Of a stretch of 64,000 nucleotides of DNA, positions 9,921-21,800 are shown one piece after another. The stretch comes from Zygaena filipendulae (lineage: Eukaryota; Arthropoda; Insecta; Lepidoptera; Zygaenidae). Every line of letters begins with the position of its first letter. The first letter of the stretch is position 1. The notes under the pieces are model-generated. The model worked only from the letters and a program-made list of their open reading frames with translations. It was not told where the DNA came from and did not search any database. Both the position numbers and the translations under genes were made by a program. The stretch spans positions 2,495,001-2,559,000 of the forward strand of contig OU015652.1 of assembly GCA_907165275.2 (NCBI GenBank). The letters run 5' to 3'.

Positions 9921-12900
9921 ATGGCGCAGAGCAATCTGGACGCGGGTATGAAGTGCATAAAATACATGTTATTGAGTGTAACGGCAATTTTCATGGTGAG
10001 TAAAGTTGATAATAATAGCATACATCGGTATAGGTACCTATTTTACATTAAATTTGTAGCGCAAAAGACAAAAATGTAGCACGCTTATCAATTTTGTATG
10101 TACGTTGGCATTATCTTTGTGTATGTATGCATTTTGTACGTGTATAGTCAGGTAAACAGGTTATTATTAATGTATCAGATAGGTATTTTATAGTAGGTAC
10201 ATACAAATAATATAAAGGCAGATCTATATATTGTGTAAAGACGGCTTCACACTGCGTTATATCTCTATAATAAGGCACTTATTGTACTATATTTTTTTTG
10301 TGCAATAAATGGTTTCTTATTTTATTTAAATATTATTAAAAATATCCTCCGCTGCATCTGTATGTCTGTTCGCGATTACCTAACTCGGAAACTACTGAAC
10401 GGATTTTCATGCGGTTTTCACCAATAGATAGAGAGAGACCAAAATGTAATAATTTGTCAAGGTTCTGTGTAAATTGGCTGTAATCTAACGATAGTTGTTG
10501 GAAGTGTCGGAAAAGGCGCATTAAATTTTGCATACTATACACGTCACGTGTACAGAGAAGGACATAGGGTACTTTTGTTCCGAAATTCCCGCGGGAACTC
10601 CGAAATTACCGCGGGTGAAACCGCGGGGAACAGCTAGTACCTGTATAGGTAATAAAATTAAGCTTGAAAAATATGGCTCTTTCCAAATTAGATACTTATT
10701 TAGTATTCTAAAGATTTTGTTTTATTTCCTTTCTCAATTCTTTTCATTAATATAGGTACGGCAATATTTTGTAGTTGCCGTTGGTAGAGTTGACACATTG
10801 AAGTTGTCCAAAATCGAGCCATTTTGTTGGGGGTTTGTAAACACCTTCAGAACTACAATGATAGCTACACCTTTATAGTGTTCTATGGATCGATCGCTTG
10901 ACGTAGGTACCTAATTGGTGGCTATAATAGCGTTTAATAAGGAAAACATCTCATCAATTAATTATTGTATTATTGGTAAAAGGATATACACTGACTGACT
11001 AACTGAGCACTGCAGTAGATACAGTATTAAAACTTCTGAAACAGAAAACATCTAGTTTGTTGGACTTGTTTTAGGGGACGTCCACTTATATTATATTTGA
11101 CAATTAAAAAACTATAGGTATCTAAGTACTTAGTTCTGTACAATAAAACGAAATCAACGGGTTTTCAACATAAGGTTTGAATATCCCCTCATGTTTACCT
11201 ACATCATATTCGCTTTTATTCGTTTCTAACACCTCCGACGCGACGCTTTGTACGTACAGGGACAAGTTCGGGGAAACCCCGACGTTTGGAAATCCCATTC
11301 CGATCAACAAATACGGTTTATTTTATTTTTATTTTATTTATACTTTGGAAAACTTACAGCTAAATTAACAATTAGGTCTATATTTAAGTCACTACAGCCT
11401 TTAAGTTTTCACTTACAGAAATATGTAGTATATATGTGAAATCAATGAAAACATAGGTCCAAAAGAAATACAATTAGGCGATCATTCGTTGCAAAGTTCG
11501 ACTGCCAACAGCAGTGCAAAATAGGTCGCAATCTGTCCTGTCGCTAATCGAATTAAATAATCGAGGCACTTTGAGGGCAAAAGTCAGTCGCGATACAAAG
11601 AGGGGTTGCCTCTTAGGGTGTGATTCGTCAGCGGGTTGACAAATTTCGTATCTATTTTTGATTATAAAATTTTTTTTTTTCTTAAGGTTCTGTATACCTC
11701 AAAATTAAAGAGGGAACACTTATGTCTGTCGGTCTTGTCTGTCAGTCGGTCAATGCTCTTTTTGTCAGGAGCGCGTAGACTCTACGCCTCTACGCCGTAG
11801 AGGTGTCAAGTTGAAATTAATAATATCAAGTATAGGTACCTACTCAAGTCTGCAATCCCTTGGAGCTGTGAAAAATATAAGTTCCGAGTCAACACAATCA
11901 AAAGACATGCGGCATATTAAGCAGCCGTTTGTGCCGCATATTAAGACATGCGCAAGGGGATTGAAACCTACAGATATAAGACTAGCTATACCCCGCGATT
12001 TCACCTGCGTGAGTTTCGGAATGGCCGCAGGAAATCCAATCTAATTTACTCCTTATAATATCAGCTAATTAGCAGTGAAAGCCCCGTCAAAATCGGCCCA
12101 ACCGTTTCGGAGATTCACCCGCATGAGTTTCGAAATTCCCGCAGGAACTCCAAACTTCTTTTATTCTTCTTCTTCTCACAATAAGAAATACAACAAAAAA
12201 GAAATAGCGAAATTGGTCCAACGAAGGAAAATAGGGATTCATTTTATAGGTACCTCTATGTAGATATTATATTATTAAGTACTTACCTATTCTACGGTAG
12301 GTGTATTTTCAGTTTTTAATAAAGTAATTATTTGGCAAGATGCAATGTCTTATAGCACAAGTAAAGGGAAAACTCTGAAAACTGTATAGTTAATAACAAA
12401 AAAATAAATTAAAAAAAATTCTATGTTCGGACTCGATTTTGGTGATGGACGAACTGTGTGGACGAACTGTTTACATAATTATCTACATACCACAAATGTA
12501 CGGAACCCTCGGTGCGCGAGTTCGAATCGCACTTGTCCGGTTTTTTTTTCATATTACTAGCTGTCCTTCGCGGTTTCACCCTCGGTAATATTGGAGTTCC
12601 CGCGGGATCAGGATAAACTATACGTTTACGTAGGTATATAAACCTTCCACTTAAATCACTCTATATCTATTGGTGAAGGTGACGCATGATAATCCGTTCA
12701 GTAGACTTTGAGGTTATCGCGAACATACAGACATATCTACAGACGAAAAGTCACAAACATCTTATATAATTTTAATTATTTTGAATTTTTCATAATTCAT
12801 AATAATTCATAATTCATTTAATCGCAAGAATATGGTACAACTAGATGTAAATTTATAAAAAATATTTGACCGCATACTCGCCGTATTGGCGTGCAAGTTT

Positions 12901-15900
12901 ATACAGAATAAAATTAAAATAAAACAATATCCAAATAAAATAAAGAATTAACTAAAAAAAAACAAAACCAATAAAAAAGAAAACAAAAAAAAAATCAATT
13001 GTCAGAATAAAAAATATTAATATTAAAACGGTATGAACCAAACAACTAAGAGCGCATTTGAACAAGATAACCGAATGTTTACTTGGACTTTCCCGTTTGA
13101 TAAAGAACAACGCATTCTGCCGTTTCATTTTTCAGATAGTGTCTGCCCTGATAATATCCATCGGCACGACCATCTACGCGATATACCACGATGTGTCGTT
13201 CTTCCTATACAACGACTTCCACGCGCCGGCCACATTCATCATCGTCATTGGAGTCATCATGCTGTTTGTGTGCCTCTTCGGGTGCGTCGGCGCTTTGAAG
13301 GAGAGCACCTGCCTCGTCAATTTGGTAAACACTCGGGCAAATGGGGATCTGGACAACTTTTGAAAATCAAAATTCTAATTCTTTTCTAGTTATTTTTTGA
13401 TTACGTAAATAAAGAAAAAATAAGTGTCCAATATTTTTTAATAATCTAAAAGACGGACTAAAAAATAAAAATTAGTCAACATGCCCATTCTGTTCACAAA
13501 AACACTGCACAGCACCTGCATAAAATTAATTATTTAATAAGGGTTTCCCCACATTTATAGATGCAAACTCGTGTTGAACCGATCGGCCGTCGAGGTCATG
13601 ACCAAGTCGTGATGTATACCTACGTATGTGGCGAAACCCTTTTCACCTCAGAAGAATAATTCTTCAGAGGTCGAGACCGATTAAGTACGACGTACGTTGT
13701 ACGGTTGTATTTTTTTGTTTTTAAGGGCACTGCTATATGTCCCCAGATATAATTATGTAGATAATAGCTAATCAATATAAATATTTTGTGATCCAATAAA
13801 ATGCATAGACATTCGATAAATATTTTATGATACAGTAAAATACATATACTTAGAGGTATAATACAATAAATTGTTACCTATCTAATATAGGTACCTACAT
13901 AAGTATAAATAATGAATTGAATTATCATGGTTTATTTATTGTTAAATATTTTAAAATCTCTTTTTTTTTAAATTTTGTGAGCATAAACCTTGTCAAAAAA
14001 ATTATACTAAAAATCCACAGAACTCACGTACGTACGTAGGTATAGTATAGTTATTAGATTCTGTGTGTGTGTGTGTGTGTTAGCAATGTGTTTGTAGATT
14101 TTTCTCCAAAAGAGCTCGTTCGATTTTTAAACGGTTTCCATTCCAGTTCGCAGTGATCCTGAGCGCAGTGCTGGTGCTTGAGGTGGCGGCGGCCATCTCA
14201 GCGTACTGCTACCGCGCGCAGGCGTCGCGGATGCTGGACGAGAAGCTGCGGTCCACGATGCCGTTTTACTACGAGAGTCCCGACGTCAAACTGGCTTACG
14301 ACTTCATTCAAAGCAGAGTGAGAATCACCTTAATGTCAGAAATTCATCTTACTTGCTGGGCGAAATTTCAGAGAATTCACGTTTACCTGCGGAGCAAAAC
14401 TCACAAAGATATTGTTTAGGTAACAACAACTTTTCCGATTTTTCAGCTACGCTGCTGCGGTGTTGATTCATACAAAGACTGGAACGATGTGCATGCACCA
14501 TCGAACGAATCTGGCATCTACATAAAAACAAATACGACAGAATTGATAGTGCCCAACACATGCTGCGCTCAGTCCAGTTTTATCATTCAAAACGAAGTGG
14601 AAGTGGAGCAATGCACGTCGATCTACAGCAACGGATGTCTTCCCAGCATTTTCTATATGGTGTACCAGAGCGCGGGACTGCTGGGTGTGGGCGCTGTAAC
14701 CATTGCATTTGTACAGGTAGGTAATAAGATGAGACTAATAATATCAGGCCAAAAAGCACAATTTTTTTACAGGGATCCAAAAAGATATTGAAGAGCATTG
14801 TCAAATGCACTCGTGATTTGATAGATCAGAAACACGTTACGTTTTAATTTGTCGATCATAAAGAAATCGGAAAACGCTGCGAATTTATTCCCGAGTATTA
14901 TATATTTTATAACGAATATTTATAACCTCCGAGTATTTTCTCTATTTTACATACTCTTGTTCGATCGTTTTTTTTTTCGCACAAAAAGGCTACAAGGCTG
15001 TTATAGGCTATATAACATAACGCTAAGACACGTAGGAGCTGAGCAGTGACGATAAGTTTGAAGCAAGTCTGATGAAAATGCGCTTTCAAGCTATTATCCT
15101 CGCATACGTTTACTTAATCACGCAAAAACGGCTGAAAGGATTTAAATGAAATTTGGCATGCATCTTGTCAGGGGTACAGAGAAGGACATAGGGTACTTTT
15201 TATCCCGAAAAAAACCGCGGGAACTCCGAAATTACCGCGGGTGAAACCTCGGGGCACAGCTAGTCGGTAATAATAAATAAAAATGAATCACCCAATACGC
15301 CAAAAGCGCATAACTTCCTAACGACTGCACCAAATTGGAAAATTCTTTTTTTTTGTGTTTATAAAAGAAGGACAAGGTGTTTATAAAAGAAGTTTGGTGT
15401 TCCAGCGGGAATTCCAAAACACATTCAATTCAAAATGATGAGGGTGAATTTCCGAAACCGTAACACCGATTTTGACGGGACTTTCATCGCTGATTAGCTG
15501 AAATTAAGCTGAGTTGGAGTTCCTGCGAGAATTCCGAAATTCACGCGGGTGAAACCGCGGGGCACAGCTAGTAGATATAAAATATATGATTAAGAAAATC
15601 CTTTAAAAATTTTATGCGTCATTAATATTTAAATATTATTATAGAGATCTCTATTGTATTATGTGATTTTTGCATTCCGACTCGACCTCCATGAAGGAAA
15701 CAACAACCCATATTGCTTATACCTTGATTGTTATACCGAATGACGCATTTAGCTTTACATAACCAGCGAAACATAATGAGTTTAATTTGATTTGACCGTT
15801 TAATTAAACAAACATTTGTTGATGTTCTGATTATAAATATCGGAAAACATCTCACTGTGATTTCACTTCGAAGTCACCTATTGAATGTTCAAAGTTTTTA

Positions 15901-16516
15901 ATTTCGTCCGCAATTTTACCTATTTACGGAGTAATTTGCGCACTAGGAGAGTCGAGACCTAATAATCTATATTTATATTATAAAGAGCTAAATAAATATT
16001 GTTAGTTTGTGAATTGTGAGTCTGTGACGTTTTAATGGGGTAATGTCTGGATCTGCAGAACCGATTTTGAAAATTCTTTCACTTATAGGAAGCTACGGTA
16101 GTCCTTAGTGACATAGGGTACCTACTTTTCATCCCGAAATTCCCACGAGAACTCCGAAATTAGGTACCGCGGGTGAAATCCTACAATAAATTTGGAAGGA
16201 AGGTGTCTTTTTCTTTTAGTTTTAATTAAGTATAGGGTTTAATTTAGTTTTGATCGTGAAAAAAACAGATTCGCTCCCATTACAAATTTTTCTTATAGAG
16301 AACCAAATTAATATTTGTTTTTCCTTATTCCAGATTATCGGCATCGTGTTTGCGTTCTCGTTGGCCAGTTCTATTCGCAAGGTCAAATCTGAGCGCGAAC
16401 GAAGGAAGTGGGAGATTCGCGAGCAGATGCTCAATGCTTACTCCAATATCAACCCTGACGACGAGAAAAAGGCGCCAGTCGTCTACGTTCCGTTCCACGG
16501 ACAAACAACCGCCTAA
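9921..16516 (+). CDS. Tetraspanin C, complete, 5 coding exons, 295 aa
   Basis: Exons 9921-9995, 13136-13324, 14147-14317, 14447-14716 and 16334-16516, all phase 0 with GT-AG borders (for example ATG|GTGAGT after exon 1). Exon 1 (MAQSNLDAGMKCIKYMLLSV...) holds the N-tail, a juxtamembrane Cys that could be palmitoylated, and half of TM1. Exon 2 ends TM2 with the canonical GCVGALKES motif. Exon 3 is TM3 and the start of the large loop. Exon 4 has CCG, PNTCC, C and GC (six cysteines) and sequons NES and NTT. Exon 5 completes TM4 and a long tail of about 45 residues, rich in charge (RKVKSERERRKWEIREQ). That tail pattern recurs in tetraspanin D and is absent from A and B, so C and D form a subgroup. 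Intron 1 is 3.1 kb and filled with repeats. AATAAA at 17319 is a possible but distant poly(A) signal. Confidence 0.95.
10330..10637 (+). mobile_element. Non-autonomous Helitron, nearly complete 3' part
   Basis: It contains GAGAAGGACATAGGGTAC, CCGCGGGAACTCCGAAATT, the hairpin CCGCGGGTGAAACCGCGG and the terminus CTAG at 10634-10637 followed by T. It lies in intron 1 of tetraspanin C. Confidence 0.75.
11683..11760 (+). repeat. Fragment of an interspersed repeat (GGTTC..GTA family)
   Basis: The stretch from GGTTCTGTATACCTCAAA through repeated TGTCTGTC resembles a common lepidopteran DNA-element end. A likely relative lies at 12420-12550, which ends in GGAACCCTCGGTGCGCGAG and a T-run. No complete copy is present. 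Confidence 0.35.
11992..12155 (-). mobile_element. Helitron fragment
   Basis: CTAGCTATACCCCGCGATTTCACC is the complement of the Helitron 3' end. Some 110 bp on there is a second CACCCGCATGAGTTTCG block, so two ends are merged or duplicated here. Intron 1 of tetraspanin C. Confidence 0.65.
12557..12765 (-). mobile_element. Helitron fragment
   Basis: It starts CTAGCTGTCC, then CGCGGTTTCACC and TTCCCGCGGGATC, and ends near a CAGACATATCTACAGACG region that matches the CTGTCTGTC zone of the 5' end. Intron 1 of tetraspanin C. Confidence 0.7.
13361..13488 (+). mobile_element. TGACGTCA-MITE family, internally deleted copy 3
   Basis: Both ends are present (TGAAAATCAAAATTCTAATT and TTAGTCAACATGCCCATT) but the central TGACGTCA pair is lost. 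It begins 36 bp past the donor of exon 2 of tetraspanin C. Confidence 0.75.
14060..14081. repeat. (TG)n microsatellite
   Basis: A run of about ten TG units 65 bp before exon 3 of tetraspanin C. Length variation here could be used as a marker. Confidence 0.8.
15000..15263 (+). mobile_element. Non-autonomous Helitron, long subtype
   Basis: It ends CCGCGGGTGAAACCTCGG then CAGCTAG (15263) and T. The region GCTAAGACACGTAGGAGCTG to GCGCTTTCAAGC is shared, inverted, with 38110-38230, so these two copies belong to one longer subtype. Intron 4 of tetraspanin C. Confidence 0.75.
15400..15571 (+). mobile_element. Helitron 3' part
   Basis: CACGCGGGTGAAACCGCGG then CACAGCTAG ending at 15571. Its upstream part (GTCAAAATCGG-type and GCTGATTAGCTG sequence) matches the subtype seen at 11992 and 27536. 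Intron 4 of tetraspanin C. Confidence 0.7.
16020..16190 (+). mobile_element. Decayed Helitron fragment
   Basis: ACTCCGAAATT and CCGCGGGTGAAAT are recognisable but the CTAG terminus is lost. Intron 4 of tetraspanin C. Confidence 0.5.
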
Positions 16517-17470
16517 TGTCTTTATAAAGCAGTGCTGAAAATCGATGGTATAATATACATACGATCGTAGTTTACATTCCTTCTGCTGCTGTAAGGGCAC
16601 TGTGATTGTAATTTGCGGACGTTTTCAATGATCGAATCAGTATACTTTGTAAGTTGAGTCAATTCATCAAATCAATCAATCGATTATTAATTATTAATCG
16701 ATATAGTGAAACTGACATAATACGAGTAGTTATAATATCACATTTCTCTTTATATTATTCTACTGGTTTGGCACTAAAAGTAGAATCGGAACAAGTTCGA
16801 TTATTGAAAACTGCTGTACTTAATTAAAAAAATATTTAACATAATTTCGGCCATTCAAGGTCACCTAGCCCTGTACCACCATCTTGTAATCAGTCTTATT
16901 GTAACCCTTATGACATTACATCGAACCCACCTAATACCTACGTCCATTGTAATTTCGATTTTATATTGCAGTGTAGAAATTTCAACAGATGAAATTTTGA
17001 TGGAACTATAACTTTTACATGTTAAGGTACCTAAAAGATGATAAGAGATGGTGGTAGGGCTGATCATTAAGACGGTTAGTTTATTGATTTATAATATATT
17101 TTTTATTTTATTTAGCTTATTTAAATCAATCAGTATCATCATGAGCAACCAACATATTAAATACTTAGCAAATATTTTAACAATTTAACCCTATGATTTT
17201 CTTAATTATATACCGGTCTATCCAACAGAATAGGTATTTTTAAAATAATATTTTGATTTTCTCATATTCGTAATGTTATTACAACTGAATCACCATATTT
17301 TATTTTAATGATTTAATGAATAAAACAATTACCAACATTGTGCTTGTGTTATTATTTCATATGCATAGGTAGTTTTTTACTTAATATTATTGAGTAAATG
17401 AGTAATATATACATAGATAGTACCTAGTAGTAGGTAGGTATATGACAATAATAGGGATGTTGACTACTAT

Positions 17471-17775
17471 TGAAAATCAAATTCTAATTAGTCCGTCAGA
17501 AAATAAAAAAAACAATAGACACGTATTTTTTGCTTTTTTAAATAAATTAAAATATTCAGAGATAAAGCGTATTAAAGTTCAGGATGAGGAGGTCGTGACG
17601 TCACTAACCGCAAAACAGCCATACAAACTGTCAGAATAGTGACGTCACGCGAAATTTCAACTCAATATATCGTCGTTATTTTTTGATTACGTAAAAAAAG
17701 AAAAAATACGTGTCCAATATTTTTTAATAATCTACAAGACGGACTAAAAAATAAAAATTAGTCAACATGCCCATT
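17471..17775 (+). mobile_element. TGACGTCA-MITE family, full-length copy 4
   Basis: Both ends are intact, and there are two TGACGTCA palindromes (17596-17603, 17640-17647). The last 90 bp (ATTTTTTGATTACGTAAAA to CATGCCCATT) repeat at 13400-13488 and 53500-53598. A good reference copy for the family. Confidence 0.85.
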
Positions 17776-17949
17776 ACAACAAGAGGCATTATACTAAAAA
17801 GGAAATATTATAACTACCGGTATTATTTACATCGTATAGTTACTGAAGGAATCCTGAAATTAAATCCAGTGAAAGCAACTCAGTTACCAGCCAGCTACAG
17901 AATCAAAAAAAAAAACTGACACATCCCTACTAAGTCCTAGGTACTAATA

Positions 17950-18150
17950 TTATAAATGCGAAAGTAACTTTGTCTGTCTGTCTGTTTGTTATACGCTTTC
18001 ACGCATTATCGGTTCAACCAATCATCATGAAATTTTGTACACACGTTGTCAGGGGTACAGAAAAGGACATAAGGTACCTACTTTTTGCATCCCGGAACTC
18101 CTGCGGGATCTCTGAAACTTCCGCGGGTGAAACCGCTGGGACCAGCTATA
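17950..18150 (+). mobile_element. Non-autonomous Helitron
   Basis: TACTAATATTATAAATGCG at the left, GGGTACAGAAAAGGACAT in the middle, CCGCGGGTGAAACCGCTGG and CAGCTA at the right. Both terminal dinucleotides are slightly decayed. Confidence 0.75.
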
Positions 18151-18860
18151 GTTGTACCTAATATAACGGGCTAGCTATCATCTTTGAAAGGTGCATTGGA
18201 AAACTGCACCTAAACGAGTATTTCAGATATCTGACGGTCGCTGGCCCTCTTTCAACCGCGTACCGGTCGAGTGCACGAGTGGTGTGGGCTGACCTCAGGA
18301 ATATATAGGACTGACGATCTGGTTAAGATGGCAGGGCCCGGTAGAATGCTAGAGTAGCGCAGGAGCGATCGATGTGGAGATTTTTGGGAGGCCGTTGTGA
18401 GCTGATATCTTGCACAGCTATACACAGTTATTAATACGAACATTATATTCTGTCGATCGACTGTCAATATGTCATTCATGAATGATGATTCCTAATAGGA
18501 TATTAGGTTCGCTTTGAAACAAAGAAAAAAACCGCACGGATTCCTATCCCAAGTTTCTTACAATATTAATTAATTTAATGTTTGCAATATCGCTCTAATC
18601 TTTAGCTACATAGATTTACCTATGCTATGTAGATACTTGGCATCAGATTATCATATAGACTTACTTAGGTATAGATAATGGCTATCAATTCCAAACACAA
18701 TGTTATCATAGATAGCGATGAACAAAACTCTACTTTTTAAGGGCGTTCATAAATAATTTGACGTACTTAGTTAATTCCAATAACACTGCGTTGTGTTTCC
18801 CTGTGTCTAAAAAGTTTTACAGCATAAAGAACATCATATAATTAATTATACTTTACAAAA

Positions 18861-21800
18861 ATGGCGGGCGAGACAGTGTCTAATACGCAAAAAATGAAGA
18901 TACCCAAAACGGAGACTGAGTATAATGTGAAATCGCTAAGATTTCTTTTGTTAACGGTGACATTCATGTTTCTAGTAAGTATGACAATGTACCTATTCAT
19001 CTTAACCTTAGTTACTTACGTTACGTTGATAGCTAGCTTATAGTAGGTACCTAGCTATTACTATAGGTAACTACTTACCTAGCTATTTAGCTGCTTCGGG
19101 CAAACATAATATTATATTTACAACATCTTTAATTTGTCTTTAAACTTTTAAAGTGATTAAGCATGTTATTCCAGAGATGGAATGGTGCAATTTTGAACAG
19201 ACTTAAAAAAAGTGGTTTTCATTTCCCCAAAATCGATATTTTGAGAATTTTTTAAGGAAAAAGAAGAAGGAAAAACAGAACCTCTTAATTTTATATTAAT
19301 GAATCTAAACTTTTCACTTGTTACCGTAAATGAAACTGAATATGTTTGAATATTGCACTTAGGCATAGGCAGGTAGGTACAGTGCTGAACTGTCTAGTTG
19401 CAATGTGCAACCATCCTCAATTTTGCCGCCCCTCAGAAAATAAGCGTCCAATCTTTTTTATTAATCTACAAGACAGACTGAAAAAAAATTTAGTCAAGTA
19501 GCCAATTTCCTCATTTTTTTTTTAATTGTGTAAATATAATTTATCTACTTACGGCCGCACTCAGAGTCAACTTTAATGATTACTTAGTTAAGTATAGATT
19601 TTTATAACAAAACTGCCGCAATCAGAGTCGTTCAGTAAATTAATGTTAATTGGCATTTAGTGAGATGTAACTTAATTAGTTAAATGCCAACTAACATTAA
19701 TTTATTAAACTTGTCTGATGGCGGCAGTTTTGTTTTAAAAATCTATACTTAACTAAGTAATCATTAAAGTCGATTCTGAGTGCGGCGGTTAGTTTTTAGA
19801 TACTAAAGTATTAGAACGAATCCCGCATTTTAGAACTTCGCCGTTTGAACTGATTTTGGTAATCCTGCCCTGTTTCCTAGGTTGAATAATCTAAGAAAAA
19901 AAAGAATTATTGTAATTTGACTTCTTGTTTCTGAGAAATATGTGCATTTAAACATTCATATACCTACATAATACCTAATACCTGCACTTGTGAAACTTGG
20001 TACGCCGCCATCCAGTCTGCGGGCTTACTATGAGCTCTTAAAGCAGAACATATATACTATCTGTGGCAGAACCTAAATTGAATTGCTCTGTTTTATCGAA
20101 CGATAACCTTAAAGCTACTCAATTCAGTTTCTGCTTTAAGAGCTTATAGTAGGTACAGGAACAGAAGCTCACATCGATTAAAATTTACAAAATATATTGT
20201 TTAACTATAGCTGCTGTTGCTCCACGGTTTCACCAGTGTTCGGAGTTCCCGCGGAAATTCCGGGTTAAAAAGTACCTACCCTATGTCCTTCTCTGTACCC
20301 GTGACAACGCGTATGCAAAATTTCATCATGATCCGTTGAGCCGTTGAGACGTGAAAGCGTAACAAACAAACAAACTCACACTCGTATTCGCATTAGTAAG
20401 GATTCCAACAATAATAATTAATACCTAATTACGGATTGAATTGAATCGAATTGATAAAAAAAAATTTGCAGCCGATTAATATGTATATATAATAATGGTA
20501 TGGTTAAATAGGTAGGCTATCTCCTATCATTATTTAAATCGGATTAAATCAAATTTATACCTACCTACTTTATGAGTATTTTACACACACAGTAGAGAGA
20601 TATAATTAATTTATTTACAAAAAACACAGTAGATACGTACATGTATAAACACGTACCCTACAGATATATCTACACATCTACAACGTGTTAATGAATTAAC
20701 TGAAAACCTGATACACCCCATTTAAAAAAATAAACAATAATATGATTAAAATATATTTTATGTAGATAAAATTTATATTTTAAAAGTTATTCAACATTAG
20801 TTTGGAGGTGACCTATCTACGAAATTCCAAGCGCTACGCCCGCGCCTACCGGTTCGAATTTTTTTGCTGCGGGCGGCGTACGCGCCAAATAGATATTGTA
20901 TTATAAATAATTTAGACATGGGCTGATAAAAAAAAAATAACCTATATTAAAACATAATAGTAGATTCTGAGCAAACTACTTTCTAGTTTTCAGTTAATTC
21001 ATTAACACGTTGTAATATTAATAATAATAAACTCTTTATTGAACACCACTTAAAAATAAACAATTACAAAAACAATTTTACTACAAGGTGGAACAATGTA
21101 CCCATAATAGATGAGCAAACAACCGGTTTACATCCGGTGCTCGGGTTAAAATCCAGTATTCTAGTTGTATACGAGTGGGTATACGTATTAATTCGGTGTT
21201 TATCGGGTTGTAATACCCAAACACTGGGTTCAAACCCGGTTTGGGTTGCCGGATTCAAAACCACAAAAGCCAGACGCGGCGCTCAACTTAGAACTTCTGC
21301 CCTATAGCCCCTTTTTAACGATCTTTTCGACTTGCTTAGCAACCAGACAATAAGCCTCACAAAAGCCGGACAAGACGAGTTAATATTTGACCGGACACGT
21401 CCGTAAAAAGCCAAACATGTCACATCACACCTGACAACCCTAAGCCCGGTTGATGGCCCATCTATAACCATAACTCACCGTTGCACTTTCCAGGTGGTGT
21501 CGTCGCTGATGATCGTGCTGGGTATGTCTGTGTACGCCTACTTCCACACCTTCTCATATTTCTACGAGGGCGGCAGGAGTTTCTTCACTCCTTCCGTGCT
21601 CACGGTACTGCTGGCCATGGTCTTTTGGATCGTTTTCTCGTTCGGTTTCTTTGGCGCATTGAAACAGAGCACTTGTATGGTTAATATTGTAAGTATATAA
21701 GCAAAGAATACATAATAACTATTATTAAGTACGTAAAGTAAGGACACTCTTCGCCCCCCCCAACGCAAACTTCGTACCTATGCACGCTCTGTCACAACTC

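Larger units (their letters stand above)
16517..18860. other. Spacer between tetraspanins C and D
   Basis: 2.3 kb. It holds the 3' UTR of tetraspanin C (exact end unknown; AATAAA at 17319), a full TGACGTCA-MITE (17471-17775), a Helitron (17950-18150) and about 600 bp of sequence before tetraspanin D in which I see no repeat or gene. Confidence 0.55.

Noticed and set aside
12500..12550. tRNA-like end with GAGTTCGAATCGC and a T-run
   Set aside because: It has no A box or cloverleaf and resembles a dispersed repeat end.
21064..21264. 66-codon minus-strand frame
   Set aside because: Lies in repeat-like sequence with GGGTT/AACCC runs; no splice partners and no family.
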